DNA from: Alphaproteobacteria bacterium PA2
GTDB taxonomy: Bacteria > Pseudomonadota > Alphaproteobacteria > Caulobacterales > Caulobacteraceae
Assembly: GCA_002256425.1 (NCBI GenBank)
Contig: NKIZ01000001.1
Location: 1,647,001 to 1,711,000 of the forward strand
Reading direction: 5' to 3'
DNA length: 64,000 nucleotides
Position 1 is the stretch's first letter. Every line of letters begins with the position of its first letter. A model generated the notes under the pieces. The model was given only the letters and a program-made list of their open reading frames with translations. It was not told where the DNA came from and did no database searches. This document shows, piece by piece, positions 8,734-17,733 of this stretch. Position numbers and translations under genes: made by a program.

Positions 8734-9585
8734 TCAAGTAACCTTGATGTAGCTTTCGACATCCCCGCGCGAGGGCATGGAGGTCTGAGCGCCCTCCCTT
8801 GTGGTGGCGATCGCACCGGCTGCGCAGGCAAAGGCAAGGGCTGCTTCCAGAGGCTGGCTTTCCAGGAGGGCGACCGACAGGGCGGCGAAGAAGCAGTCCC
8901 CAGCGCCTGTGGTGTCCACCACCTGGACGGCAGGGGGTTCTGCCCGGGCGATCTCTGATCCCTGCCGGTAGACCACCGCGCCTCGGGCGCCCAGGGTTAC
9001 AGCGACAAGTCCCTGTCCGGCATGGAGTTTGTCGCCATAGAAGGCGGCCTCTCCCTCATTGACCACCAAAAGGTCCGGCCGGGTCAGCAGAATGTCGGGG
9101 ACCGGAAGGGCAGGGGCGAGGTTCACAGCGACAAAGCCCCTGGCGGCGCCGACCGCTGCGGCGACCGTGTCCAGGGGCAGTTCCAGCTGGCATAGCAGGG
9201 CCTCAGGGCCGAGGTCCGGCACTCCGGTCAGACCCAGGTTGGCGCCGGACGCGACGATGATCTGGTTTTCACCTTCGGGCGATACGGCGATCAGGGCGAC
9301 TCCGGTCGGCAGGGTTTCATCCACTGTGACCTGGGTGAGGTTTACCCCGTCAAGCCGCAGGATCTGCAGGGCTTCTTCGGCGAACGGATCGAGACCCACC
9401 CTGCCAATCAGCGTGACCTCTGCGCCCAGCCGGCGTGCCGCCAGGGCCTGGTTGGCGCCCTTGCCGCCGGGATAGCGGGCAAGGCTGGCGCCTGTGACGG
9501 TTTCTCCCGGTGCGGGCAAGAGTGCGCCTGAGGCGACGAGGTCGAGATTGATTGAGCCGAGGACCTGCAGGCGGACCGGGTTCAT
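8734..9585 (-). CDS. rbsK: Ribokinase (PfkB family)
   Basis: A 283-residue PfkB-family kinase. The N-terminal substrate motif is visible as YPGGKGANQALAARRLG (38-54) and the ATP/anion-hole motif DTTGAGDCF at 224-232, with catalytic Asp230. The early LGSINLDLV is typical of ribokinases. It phosphorylates ribose released by the nucleoside hydrolase encoded just upstream: the two genes share an ATGA overlap (9582-9585), so they should be translated as a pair. The gene is convergent with the GH2 gene, with only 52 bp between them. At 283 residues it is slightly shorter than the usual 300-310, though both motifs are intact. A related sugar kinase activity cannot be excluded, but the context favours ribose. 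Confidence 0.9.
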   Translation of the reverse strand: MNPVRLQVLGSINLDLVASGALLPAPGETVTGASLARYPGGKGANQALAARRLGAEVTLIGRVGLDPFAEEALQILRLDGVNLTQVTVDETLPTGVALIAVSPEGENQIIVASGANLGLTGVPDLGPEALLCQLELPLDTVAAAVGAARGFVAVNLAPALPVPDILLTRPDLLVVNEGEAAFYGDKLHAGQGLVAVTLGARGAVVYRQGSEIARAEPPAVQVVDTTGAGDCFFAALSVALLESQPLEAALAFACAAGAIATTREGAQTSMPSRGDVESYIKVT

Positions 9586-10520
9586 CGGCCCAGCCGGTAG
9601 GTGAGAAGGTCAAAAACCCCCTGTGCGTCAGCGTGCGCGCCCCACTGGATGTGCGGCGCCGGGCCGTCTCCCAGCCTGAACTCCACGGCAGTGTGGCCGG
9701 CGGTGAGGGGCGAGGCGGCTTCAACCTCCATCCGGCACGGGCGCAGGGTGAAGAGGTCCGGCGCCAGCAGGTAAGCAATGGGGCAGAGGTCATGCTGCGG
9801 CGGATCGCCCCCGGAGCCCAGGGCGGCCTCGGTCCGCGCCATGAAGTCCAGGAGGTTGACGCTGGCCTCCGAGACCGCCGTCTTCAGGGCGCCTATCCTG
9901 GCGATGTGGCCCTTCGACGCCCGGACCTGATGGGTGACGTCCAGGCCCATCATGACCAGGGGCGCACCGGAGCTTGCGACGACCTGAGCGGCGTGGGGGT
10001 CGGCATAGATATTGTACTCGGCGGAAGCCGTGATGTTGCCGCCCTCGGATCTGGCGCCGCCCATGGCGACAACATTCGCCAGGCGCGCGACGATCCGGGG
10101 TTCCTTGACCATGGCCATGGCCAGATTGGTCATGGGGCCAGTCACGGCGATCGTGACGGTTCCGGACGGTCGGGACATGACTGTCTCGATAATGAAGTCG
10201 ACCCCGTGGGTCGCCTCGACGCCCTTTTCCGGGGTGAAGACCGGAAGGTCGCCAAGGCCGGTCTGACCATGAAAGTGCCCGGCGTCGATGGGCGGGCGGA
10301 CCATGGGTCGCTCGCATCCGGCATGGACCGGGACATCCTCCCGTCCACTGATCTGCCGGAGTATGCAGGCGTTGCGGGCGGTCAGGGCCGCGGCGACATT
10401 GCCGGCGACGGTCGTCACCCCCAGCAGGTCGATCTCGTCCGGGGCCGCAAAGGCCAGGAAGAGGGCGATGGCGTCGTCGACGCCCGGATCGCAATCGAAG
10501 ATCAGGGAAGTCTTGCTCAT
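9582..10520 (-). CDS. Inosine-uridine preferring nucleoside hydrolase
   Basis: I choose the ATG at 10520 (MSKTSLIFDCDPGVDD), which is preceded by GGAAGGTG at good distance; the open frame extends 12 codons further without support. The 312-residue protein carries the family's Asp cluster DCDPGVDD at residues 9-16, which binds Ca2+ and activates water, plus ITASAEYNIYADPHAA and a C-terminal Asp region (WGAHADAQGVFDLL). It cleaves the N-glycosidic bond of ribonucleosides to give base plus ribose, which the overlapping ribokinase gene can use. No signal peptide is seen, so action is cytoplasmic. Base preference cannot be fixed from the sequence. Length is normal for the family. Confidence 0.93.
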   Translation of the reverse strand: MSKTSLIFDCDPGVDDAIALFLAFAAPDEIDLLGVTTVAGNVAAALTARNACILRQISGREDVPVHAGCERPMVRPPIDAGHFHGQTGLGDLPVFTPEKGVEATHGVDFIIETVMSRPSGTVTIAVTGPMTNLAMAMVKEPRIVARLANVVAMGGARSEGGNITASAEYNIYADPHAAQVVASSGAPLVMMGLDVTHQVRASKGHIARIGALKTAVSEASVNLLDFMARTEAALGSGGDPPQHDLCPIAYLLAPDLFTLRPCRMEVEAASPLTAGHTAVEFRLGDGPAPHIQWGAHADAQGVFDLLTYRLGR

Positions 10521-10603
10521 GGGGGCACCTTCCATGGTTTCGGCGCCCTGCGGCAAGAGGGGGCTCGCCTTGGCTTCAAAGTTCTGCTTTTGTTCTTTTT
10601 GAA

Positions 10604-11194
10604 ATGCCGAGTCCGCCGTCCTCCTCTCCGCCGCCCGGTTGGCGGGTCTTCAATGATCAGCTTGTGCCTGACCAGACGGTGGGGGGCTATCTGGCCCGTG
10701 GGCAGAGTGTCAGCGGCGCCTGTGACCAGCGGGACTGCCGGCGGCGGTTCTGGATCGACTTCGACAACCTGATCCGGCGCGGCTATGCGCCCTTCCCGGT
10801 CAAGGAACTCAAGGCGCTATTGCTCTGCCGAAAGCCGGGGGGCTGCGCCATGGGCTTCAAGGACAGCCGCGAGGGCTCGGGCCTGACCCTCAAGGCGCTG
10901 AGCCGGTTTCCACAGGTGCGGATCAGGCTGAGATGCACGGGCTGCAAGTGGGAGAAGACCATCACGCCGGACAGGGCCGCGGCCCAGCTCAAGGCGGCCG
11001 GGACCGGGAGCGGCGACACCTTCCACATCGATCTGCTGGAAAAGCTCTCCAAGCCCTGCGCCAAGTGCCGCCAGACTGCCTGGGCCTGTGAAGTCATCTG
11101 GCCCCAGGCCAGGCCCAGCTGGCAGGGCAAGACCCGCAGCGGACCGCCGCTTCCCGATGAAAAACCGGGCCGTGATCGCCGCGGATCCGGCTAG
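10604..11194 (+). CDS. Conserved hypothetical protein with cysteine pairs
   Basis: A 196-residue protein of no family I recognise. It contains several cysteine groups: Cys39 and Cys44 (ACDQRDC), Cys75 and Cys80, a CTGCKWEK motif near 110, and CAKCRQTAWAC near 152-161. CxxC pairs of this kind usually hold zinc or guard a disulfide. The central and C-terminal parts are rich in Lys and Arg, and the C-terminal 30 residues look disordered. There is no signal peptide or membrane segment. It is divergent from the nucleoside hydrolase gene (83 bp) and 88 bp before purU, so it seems to be a single-gene unit. A nucleic-acid or protein-interaction role is possible but is only a guess. Confidence 0.6.
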   Translation: MPSPPSSSPPPGWRVFNDQLVPDQTVGGYLARGQSVSGACDQRDCRRRFWIDFDNLIRRGYAPFPVKELKALLLCRKPGGCAMGFKDSREGSGLTLKALSRFPQVRIRLRCTGCKWEKTITPDRAAAQLKAAGTGSGDTFHIDLLEKLSKPCAKCRQTAWACEVIWPQARPSWQGKTRSGPPLPDEKPGRDRRGSG

Positions 11195-11282
11195 GCGTCC
11201 GATTTCAGGCGCGGGCCTGAAAAAATCGCTCGCCAAACCTTCAGTCCCCCGATTTATGGCGCCGCGACAGTAAGGACTTCCC

Positions 11283-12152
11283 ATGGCGCCGCCGATTGCA
11301 AAACCCCGCTACACCCTGATCCTCAAATGCCCCGACCGTAAGGGCGTGGTGGCGGCTGTCTCCGGCTTCCTGGCTGACAATGACGCGTCGATTGTCGAGT
11401 CCAACCACTTCAATGATGGCCTGGCGGGTCAGTTCTACATGCGCACTGTCTTCCACGCGGAAGGCGACATGCCGGAAATGGGCGCCCTGAAGCAGGGCTT
11501 CGAGCTGATCGCCCACCGGTTCCACATGACCTGGTCCCTGCACGACAATCAGGTGAAGCCCCGGGTCCTGCTGGCGGTGTCGAAGTTCGGTCACTGCCTG
11601 TTCGACCTGCTGCACCGCTGGCGGGCAGGCCTGCTGCCGGCCGAGGTGGTGGGGGTGGTGTCAAACCATGATGACCTGCGCTCCTTCGTGGAGTGGAGCG
11701 GCGTGCCCTTCCATCACCTGCCGATCACCGCAGCCACCAAGGCCGAGCAGGAGGCGCAGTTTCTGGGCCTTATCAATGAGCTGCAGGTCGATCTTGTGGT
11801 GCTCGCCCGCTACATGCAGATCCTGTCGCCGCAGATGTGCGAGGCCCTGGCCGGGCGGTGCATCAACATCCACCATTCCTTCCTGCCGGGCTTCAAGGGC
11901 GCCAAGCCCTATCACCAGGCCTATGATCGCGGGGTCAAGATCATCGGCGCCACGGCCCACTATGTGACCACCGACCTGGATGAGGGGCCGATCATCGAGC
12001 AGGACGTCCAGCGGGTCGACCACAGCCTGGGCCCGGACCAGATGGTGCTGATCGGCCGGGATGTGGAATGCGCCGTCCTGGCCCGCGCCGTCACCTGGCA
12101 TTGCGAGCATCGGGTCCTGGCCGAGGGCGGCAAGACGGTGGTCTTCGTCTGA
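11283..12152 (+). CDS. purU: Formyltetrahydrofolate deformylase
   Basis: A 289-residue protein with an N-terminal ACT domain (about 8-85; LILKCPDRKGVVAAVSGFL) and a C-terminal formyl-transferase-like hydrolase domain (about 92-285). Catalytic residues by analogy with PurN/PurU are Asn195, His197 (NIHHSFLPGFKGAKPYHQA) and Asp233 (TTDLDEGPII). It hydrolyses 10-formyltetrahydrofolate to formate and tetrahydrofolate, balancing one-carbon pools, in the cytoplasm. The ACT domain is where glycine/methionine control acts in E. coli. Length is normal. A serine hydrolase gene follows 60 bp downstream on the same strand, with no metabolic link that I can see. Confidence 0.96.
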   Translation: MAPPIAKPRYTLILKCPDRKGVVAAVSGFLADNDASIVESNHFNDGLAGQFYMRTVFHAEGDMPEMGALKQGFELIAHRFHMTWSLHDNQVKPRVLLAVSKFGHCLFDLLHRWRAGLLPAEVVGVVSNHDDLRSFVEWSGVPFHHLPITAATKAEQEAQFLGLINELQVDLVVLARYMQILSPQMCEALAGRCINIHHSFLPGFKGAKPYHQAYDRGVKIIGATAHYVTTDLDEGPIIEQDVQRVDHSLGPDQMVLIGRDVECAVLARAVTWHCEHRVLAEGGKTVVFV

Positions 12153-12212
12153 TCGGGGTCGACGCCCGGTCAGGGGCTGGCTAGGTTGCTTCCAAGATTT
12201 GGGGAGAAGACC

Positions 12213-13340
12213 ATGGCTGACGGCGAAATTCTGGATCCGCGTTTTGAGGGCCTGCGCGGCGTGCTTGACGGCCATATCGCTGCGGGAAGCGATGTCGGCT
12301 CTTCCTTCTGCGCGACCCTGGAAGGCAAGACCGTGGTCGACATCTGGGGCGGTCATGCCGATGAGGCGAAGACCCGTCCCTGGGAAAAAGACACCATCAT
12401 CAACGTCTATTCGACCACCAAGACCATGACGGCCCTGACCGCCCTGCTCCTGGCCGACAGGGGAGAACTGGACTTCGACGCGCCGGTGGCCCGCTACTGG
12501 CCGGAATTCGCCGCCAACGGTAAGGCCGACGTCAAGGTCAGCCACCTGATGAGCCACTCGGCGGGCCTGTCCGGCTGGAAGGAACCCATCACCGAGGCCG
12601 ACCTCTATGACTGGGAAAAGGCCACCGCCCTGCTGGCAGCCCAGGCGCCTTATTGGGAGCCGGGAACAAAGTCGGGCTATCACGCCCTGACCCAGGGCTA
12701 TCTGGTGGGCGAAGTGATCCGCCGAGTCGCCGGCAAGAGCGTCGGGACCGTGTTCCGCGAGGAATTCGCAGACCCCATGGGCGCCGACTTCCACATCGGC
12801 CTGCCCGCCAGCGAGGATGGCCGGGTCGCCGACCTGATCCCGCCGCCCCCCGGCGGGGCCATGGGGGAGGGGACGACCGACAAGCTGGTCGCCAACATGT
12901 CGACCAATCCCGGGGTCAATGTCCTGGCCACCCGCACCCGCGAGTGGCGCGGGGCTGAAATCCCTGCGGCCGGCGGGACCGGCAATGCCCGCTCGGTCGC
13001 CGAGATCCACACCATCCTGGCCAATGGCGGGATCGGTCGGGACGGCAAGCGCTACCTGTCCGAGGCCGGCTGCCGCAAGGCCCTGGAGCCGCAGATCGAG
13101 GGCACGGACCTGATCCTCGGCATTCCGGTGAAGTTCGGCATGGGCTTTGGCCTGCAGGGCGGCGCCACACCCCTGCCCAATGACGAGTGCATCTATTGGG
13201 GCGGCTATGGCGGCTCGCTGATCATCATCGATATGAAGACCCGGGCCACCTATTCCTACGTCATGAACAAGATGGCCTCGACCACCTCCGGCGACATGCG
13301 CGGCTTTTCCCTGCTCATGGCCATGTGGGGGGCGATGTAG
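12213..13340 (+). CDS. Serine hydrolase, beta-lactamase class C / EstB-like esterase
   Basis: I start at the ATG at 12213 (MADGEILDP), preceded by GGGGAGAAG; 375 residues. The class C fold is shown by the nucleophile motif SxxK as STTK (Ser67, Lys70), a YxN-like site as SGYHA (Tyr155, with His/Ala where Asn is usual), and a C-terminal YWGGYGGS in place of KTG/HxG. There is no signal peptide, which argues against a periplasmic beta-lactamase and for an intracellular esterase of the EstB type. It is followed 6 nt later by a GNAT gene, so the two may be co-transcribed. The substrate is unknown. The same family also includes penicillin-binding proteins and peptidases. Confidence 0.87.
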   Translation: MADGEILDPRFEGLRGVLDGHIAAGSDVGSSFCATLEGKTVVDIWGGHADEAKTRPWEKDTIINVYSTTKTMTALTALLLADRGELDFDAPVARYWPEFAANGKADVKVSHLMSHSAGLSGWKEPITEADLYDWEKATALLAAQAPYWEPGTKSGYHALTQGYLVGEVIRRVAGKSVGTVFREEFADPMGADFHIGLPASEDGRVADLIPPPPGGAMGEGTTDKLVANMSTNPGVNVLATRTREWRGAEIPAAGGTGNARSVAEIHTILANGGIGRDGKRYLSEAGCRKALEPQIEGTDLILGIPVKFGMGFGLQGGATPLPNDECIYWGGYGGSLIIIDMKTRATYSYVMNKMASTTSGDMRGFSLLMAMWGAM

Positions 13341-13346
13341 CCGTCC

Positions 13347-13817
13347 ATGGCAGATCCGGTCATTGAGGTCTTCGCAGGCGACCGGCAGGACCTGGAGCAC
13401 CTGTTCCTCCTGGCGGAGGATTCAAGGGAACAGCTGGCCGCCTATCTGGGCCTGGGCGATGTGCTCGTGGCCCGTGGCGAAGGCGGCATTCTTGGGCATG
13501 CGCAGGTGATCGCCACGGGCAGCCCCGGCGAGTTCGAGCTGAAGAATATTGCCGTTCTCGAAGACATCCAGGGACAGGGTCTGGGCAGGATCCTCGTGGA
13601 AGCCGTCTTCCGCCATTGCCAGGCCAGGGGCGGCAAGCGCCTGATTGTCTCCACCGCCACAGCCGGGGTCGGGCAGTTGCGGTTCTATCAGAGGCTGGGT
13701 TTCCGCTTTGACCGGATTGTGCGGGACGCCTTTGGCCCGGCGCAGGGCTATCCGGAAGGCATAGTGATCGACGGCATTCCCCTGCGCGACCAGATATTCC
13801 TGGACCGGGATTTGTGA
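13347..13817 (+). CDS. GNAT family N-acetyltransferase
   Basis: A 156-residue GCN5-related acetyltransferase. The acetyl-CoA site (motif A) is visible as NIAVLEDIQGQGLGRILVEA, with the Q-x-x-G-x-G pattern, followed by a typical beta5-alpha4 segment VSTATAGVGQLRFYQRLGF. It transfers an acetyl group from acetyl-CoA to an unknown amine. It lies 6 nt after the serine hydrolase gene and converges on the MDR oxidoreductase gene with only a 4-bp gap. Length and motif order are usual. No sequence feature tells the substrate. Confidence 0.88.
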   Translation: MADPVIEVFAGDRQDLEHLFLLAEDSREQLAAYLGLGDVLVARGEGGILGHAQVIATGSPGEFELKNIAVLEDIQGQGLGRILVEAVFRHCQARGGKRLIVSTATAGVGQLRFYQRLGFRFDRIVRDAFGPAQGYPEGIVIDGIPLRDQIFLDRDL

Positions 13818-13821
13818 CCGC

Positions 13822-14832
13822 TCAAACGCGGATGACGATCTTGCCCATGTGGGTTCCGCTTTCCAGATGCTCGAAGGCGGCCCTGGCGTCTTCAAAGGCG
13901 AAGACCCGGTCAATGACCGGCTTGAGCCCCGTCGCCGCCACCACCCGGGTCAGCTCGATCAGTCCCGACCGGTCGCCCACGGTGATATTGCGGAAACTGG
14001 CGCCGCTGCCCTTGAGCTGGAAGAAGTCGATCCCCGGGTTCTCGGTGCTCAGGAAACCGATGGAGGCGATCTCGCCGCCCAGGGCCACGGCCCGCAGGGA
14101 CTGGGCGATGGTGCCGGGCCCGCCCACCTCGACCACCCGGTCGACGCCGCGTCCGCCGGTCAGGGCGCGGACCTGCTTTCCCCACTGGGGATCATTGGCA
14201 TAGTTGACCACCTCGGCCGCGCCCATGGCCTGCAGCTGCTCGCCCTTGGCGTCGCTGGAGGTGGTGGCGATGACGGTGGCGCCGACCGCCCGGGCCAGTT
14301 GCAGGGCGAAGATCGAAACCCCGCCGCTGCCCAGGACCAGGACCGAATGGCCCGCTCGGATCGGCGTCGGGCCGGTGAGCGCTGTCCAGGCCGTCAGGCC
14401 GGCGCAGGGCAGGGTGGCGGCCTCTTCATAGGACAGGCTGTCGGGAATGCGGACTACGGCCTCCTGGCTGATGGCCTTGAGCTCGCAGAGCCAGCCATCG
14501 CTCTCGGCGCCATAGCTGTCCTTCTGGATGGTGGAGGGCATGTCGCCGCCGAACCAGCGGGGATGGAAGGCGCCGATCACCCGGTCGCCGACCTTGAAGG
14601 ACTCCACACCCTCGCCGACCTCGACCACCTCGCCGGCCGCATCGCTGATCGGGATCAGGCCCGGCAGGCAGGGGCGGGGATAGCGACCCCGGGGCATGGC
14701 CAGGTCGCGGAAGTTCAGGGAGACGGCCCGCACCCGGACCAGCACCTCGCCCCGCTGGGGCCGGGGGTCGGCTTCCTCGCGCAGGCGCAGGGCGTCCAGG
14801 CCATCCAGGGTGTCGAAGCGGTAGGCCTTCAT
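13822..14832 (-). CDS. Zinc-independent medium-chain dehydrogenase/reductase (quinone oxidoreductase-like)
   Basis: A 336-residue MDR protein with an N-terminal GroES-like domain (about 25-130) and a Rossmann domain whose nucleotide-binding glycines appear in VLVLGSGGVSIFALQLARAVGA. The Cys/His ligands of the catalytic zinc in classical alcohol dehydrogenases are absent (NFRDLAMPRGRYP replaces the zinc-binding loop), so it is more likely an NADPH-dependent reductase of an enone or quinone. The gene follows the EamA-type gene by 37 bp on the same strand and may be co-transcribed with it. The natural substrate is not evident. Confidence 0.88.
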   Translation of the reverse strand: MKAYRFDTLDGLDALRLREEADPRPQRGEVLVRVRAVSLNFRDLAMPRGRYPRPCLPGLIPISDAAGEVVEVGEGVESFKVGDRVIGAFHPRWFGGDMPSTIQKDSYGAESDGWLCELKAISQEAVVRIPDSLSYEEAATLPCAGLTAWTALTGPTPIRAGHSVLVLGSGGVSIFALQLARAVGATVIATTSSDAKGEQLQAMGAAEVVNYANDPQWGKQVRALTGGRGVDRVVEVGGPGTIAQSLRAVALGGEIASIGFLSTENPGIDFFQLKGSGASFRNITVGDRSGLIELTRVVAATGLKPVIDRVFAFEDARAAFEHLESGTHMGKIVIRV

Positions 14833-14869
14833 GATCAGATCCAGTGCCTGGCGGGAGCTGGTGGCGTGC

Positions 14870-15304
14870 CTATCTCAGGCTGACCATCCAGAGCCCGACG
14901 GCGCACACCGCAAGGCCCGCGAGGTTTACGGGCGACAGTGTCTCGCGGAAAGCAAAATAGCTGATCGGCAGCAGGACCACAGCCGTTCCAACCGTCACCA
15001 TCACCCCCGTGGTGCTGACCGGCCAGCCCAGCCGGAAGGCGGCCACATAGGCGAATTCCAGCCCCACCACCGACAGGCCAAACAGGACCGGCAGGATCAT
15101 CTCCTTCGCCGTCATCCGGTTGTCCCCAAGCCCCATATTCCGCCACCACAGAAACGCCGCCGCCACCAGGGCCACGGCATAGGCGAAGGTCTGGAAGGCC
15201 AGGATGTTCAGCCCCGGCCGGGGCAGTTTCAGCAGGACCTGATAGGCGACCAGGGTCGACACCATCAAAAGGTAGGGCCAGGCCGGCAGGCCGCCAATCT
15301 GCAT
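14870..15304 (-). CDS. EamA/DMT-type membrane protein, four-helix half transporter
   Basis: A 144-residue hydrophobic protein with about four membrane segments: near 8-25, 33-55, 68-90 and 95-140. The end PISYFAFRETLSPVNLAGLAVCAVGLWMV is the characteristic C-terminal signature of EamA repeats. It is half the length of a normal ten-helix EamA transporter, so it resembles the small single-repeat members that work as dimers. The substrate is unknown. It lies upstream of the MDR oxidoreductase gene on the same strand. The start at 15304 gives a reasonable N-terminus, with GGAGGAGATTCCC just before it. Beyond it the base composition drops sharply at the SEC-C/nuclease island. Confidence 0.75.
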   Translation of the reverse strand: MQIGGLPAWPYLLMVSTLVAYQVLLKLPRPGLNILAFQTFAYAVALVAAAFLWWRNMGLGDNRMTAKEMILPVLFGLSVVGLEFAYVAAFRLGWPVSTTGVMVTVGTAVVLLPISYFAFRETLSPVNLAGLAVCAVGLWMVSLR

Positions 15305-15534
15305 GGGAATCTCCTCCGCCGAAGGGGGCAGTCTAGGGGATGGGGCGTGATGTGGGAGTCCCGTTGGGGAGGGGGGGGATGGCCTGGAGTCATGGGCCGG
15401 GTCCGACCCTCTAAGGAAATTCGCCTGCCAAAACTTCGAGTCTGAGATGCACCAAAAGCGGACGCTTGAAGTCGACCGTAGACCAGATATTCAACTCTAT
15501 GCCCATTGAGTCTAACGCCCATTGGCGTCGATCG

Positions 15535-17733
15535 TTACCTCAAGTGGCACTTCTTAAACTTGATGCCGCTTCCACAGGGGCACAGATCGTTGCGCCCGAT
15601 CTTTCCCCTACTGAAAGGCGGGAGGCCCTTTGTTACCCGACGACCCACCGGGAGCCCGGCCGATATCCTGTCCATATCCGCGTCTTGTTTCCACGGCTCG
15701 TTTATCGTCATTCCAAACCGCAGGACTCCGCTCGCGGGTCGGAACACAACGCCAAACCATACCTCGGCGCGCTGCGTGTATTTCCGCAACCGGCAGTGTG
15801 CACCTAGCTTTTCTCGAGCCTCCATGTCCGGCAGGGCATTTGCGTGGAGTGTTACGCCGCCACCGCCAACCGCAACCGTTGCGTCGTGGTGCATTCCATC
15901 GTTCGCGGCGAGCGCCACGATTCTGTCGATGGCCAGACTGATCTGACGGAAGGTGTCTTCGTCGACCTCTAGCAGGAATAGGCCAAACGCCATCGTAGCT
16001 GGGTCTGGGTTCGCGTCGATCCAAGCCAGCAAACGCTCCGCACTTAGGCCTTTCAAGCGTGTTAGAATTCCGGGGGGAGTTCGTTCTCCCGGCTGACCCT
16101 CTCTTCGAACAATCATGGCTATGTCGAGGTCAATGGCGAAATCGTCATGAAGCGCAACGAGGTGGTGCTCGTCGCTCAGCCAGAGATTGTTTTTGAGATG
16201 ATAGCCGAGCAGGTTGATCTCATGGGTGAAGAGCATCTTGCTGGCGAATCGGTCACGCAAAATCAGGTAGCTGAAGAAGCGGAGCGGCGACGAAAGCATC
16301 TCAGTCATCACATCGAGGGCGAAAACGTCACTGATGAGCGGTGAGGCCACGCCAGCCGCCGTTTCAAATTTCAGGAACTGGCGGGCTTGGAAGTTCAGCG
16401 CTGGGTAGTGGTCCGCCACTAAGCAGATCGGGAACACCCGTGTAATCTTCGTATTCAGGGCAATATCAGTGCCATCGGCACCGACCAGACTGCACCCGGG
16501 TTCCAGAAGTGCTGCAGAACAGTCCGCAGCTTGGTCACATGCGTCCTGGATCGCCTTATTGAAGTCGTCCTTCAGTACTTGGTCATTGCCTTTGCGCGCC
16601 TCCAGAGTGAGTCGCTTGGCCTTGGCTTGGATGACTATCGCCTGATCCCCGAATAGAACGAGGACGTCGATCTCGCCGCGTGTCGCGCCCTTTCTGGTCG
16701 GTAACAGAACATTCGTGTGGACTCTGGCTTGTCCGAACACCCGGCGCATGAAGTCCCGGGCGACGGTCTCTGTGAAATCTCCTCGATTGCTGAATGCGGT
16801 ATTTTGGTATGCCTTGTCGGATCCCATCCAATAGAAAGGGCCTTCGTACAGGGCCTCTACAAGGCTGTAATGTTGGAAAAGTAGGTACTGGCCGCTGCCA
16901 GCTGGCAGGAGTGGGGCGGCGTTGGTGCTGTTGTAGTCCTGAACCGACTGGAAAGTCGGATTTCGATCATCAGGTGGGAGGGCGAAGGCTTGCAGCACCG
17001 GGGCGACGGCACCTTCCGGGAGGCGGGCCTCGGCCGCTACTTCGACGTCTGTTAGCAGGAAGCCCGGCAATAACGTCCACTCGGCAGGCTCTACGCCGCG
17101 CAGGCCCTTGAGCTGATCGAAAACTTTGCGGGCCTGGATCTTGCCGACAGCCTCGACCACGCGGCGGGCTGTGGCGATGTCGAAACCCTTGGTAGCCCGC
17201 AGCCAATCGTCGTCAGCTTGGTATTTGGGGATTGCGAGATCGCGATATTGGAAGCTGTAGGCGGACTCGCCGCTGTAGAAGATCGGTTCACGGAGTGTCT
17301 CAGCGTTTGCGAACGGGTTAAAGTTCGGGTCCGCGACTTTCTCCGCAGTGAGGCCAGCGAACCACTTCCCTGACATGCCGAGGTGCAGTTCGTGAAGCAA
17401 GGCCTCCGCCCTGTCGCTGTATTCCTGGACGCATGTTGCGCCAGGGTGGGTCAGATCCAGCGGGTGGCGCGCCATAAGTCCAATAAGGGTGGAGATTTCC
17501 GTTCGGATGAGGCGCGTTTGCGTAAACATGTGGGCCATCGCCTCGCTCGACAGCTTGTCGCCGAATCCCATCATGTTGTCGCGAAAGCAGAAAGCCGCGA
17601 TCGTGTGTGCGAATCCTGGGCTAGCACAAAGGGCTGCGAGATCGGCGAACACCAAGCCTTCGTCTCTAGTAGGATCGGCCTTCTTGGGCTGCTGCGGCTT
17701 CAGCATGCCTGTTTTTTTATGTCGGTAGGCCAT
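15535..17733 (-). CDS. Large protein with PD-(D/E)XK (NERD/Mrr-like) nuclease domain and C-terminal SEC-C motif
   Basis: I use the ATG at 17733 (MAYRHKKTG), giving 732 residues; a TTG four codons upstream is an alternative. Residues 318-400 look like a restriction-type nuclease core: helix with Glu322 (FTETVARDFMRRVFG), strand with Asp356 (GEIDVLVLF), then strand with the Q-x-K motif Gln369/Lys371 (AIVIQAKAKR). The last 20 residues form a SEC-C zinc motif (NDLCPCGSGIKFKKCH). The first 300 residues and the 420-690 segment match nothing I recognise. The gene is visibly lower in GC than its neighbours and has no partner gene, suggesting transfer. SEC-C plus nuclease proteins occur among suspected phage-defence genes; a role in DNA cleavage is inference. 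Confidence 0.75.
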   Translation of the reverse strand: MAYRHKKTGMLKPQQPKKADPTRDEGLVFADLAALCASPGFAHTIAAFCFRDNMMGFGDKLSSEAMAHMFTQTRLIRTEISTLIGLMARHPLDLTHPGATCVQEYSDRAEALLHELHLGMSGKWFAGLTAEKVADPNFNPFANAETLREPIFYSGESAYSFQYRDLAIPKYQADDDWLRATKGFDIATARRVVEAVGKIQARKVFDQLKGLRGVEPAEWTLLPGFLLTDVEVAAEARLPEGAVAPVLQAFALPPDDRNPTFQSVQDYNSTNAAPLLPAGSGQYLLFQHYSLVEALYEGPFYWMGSDKAYQNTAFSNRGDFTETVARDFMRRVFGQARVHTNVLLPTRKGATRGEIDVLVLFGDQAIVIQAKAKRLTLEARKGNDQVLKDDFNKAIQDACDQAADCSAALLEPGCSLVGADGTDIALNTKITRVFPICLVADHYPALNFQARQFLKFETAAGVASPLISDVFALDVMTEMLSSPLRFFSYLILRDRFASKMLFTHEINLLGYHLKNNLWLSDEHHLVALHDDFAIDLDIAMIVRREGQPGERTPPGILTRLKGLSAERLLAWIDANPDPATMAFGLFLLEVDEDTFRQISLAIDRIVALAANDGMHHDATVAVGGGGVTLHANALPDMEAREKLGAHCRLRKYTQRAEVWFGVVFRPASGVLRFGMTINEPWKQDADMDRISAGLPVGRRVTKGLPPFSRGKIGRNDLCPCGSGIKFKKCHLR

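Noticed and set aside
12213-13340. Beta-lactamase resistance gene
   Set aside because: There is no signal peptide and the YxN and KTG motifs are replaced, which fits an EstB-like esterase better.
11661-13400. Minus-strand open frame of 579 codons
   Set aside because: It is antisense to purU and the serine hydrolase, whose motifs and lengths are convincing; long antisense frames are expected at this GC content.
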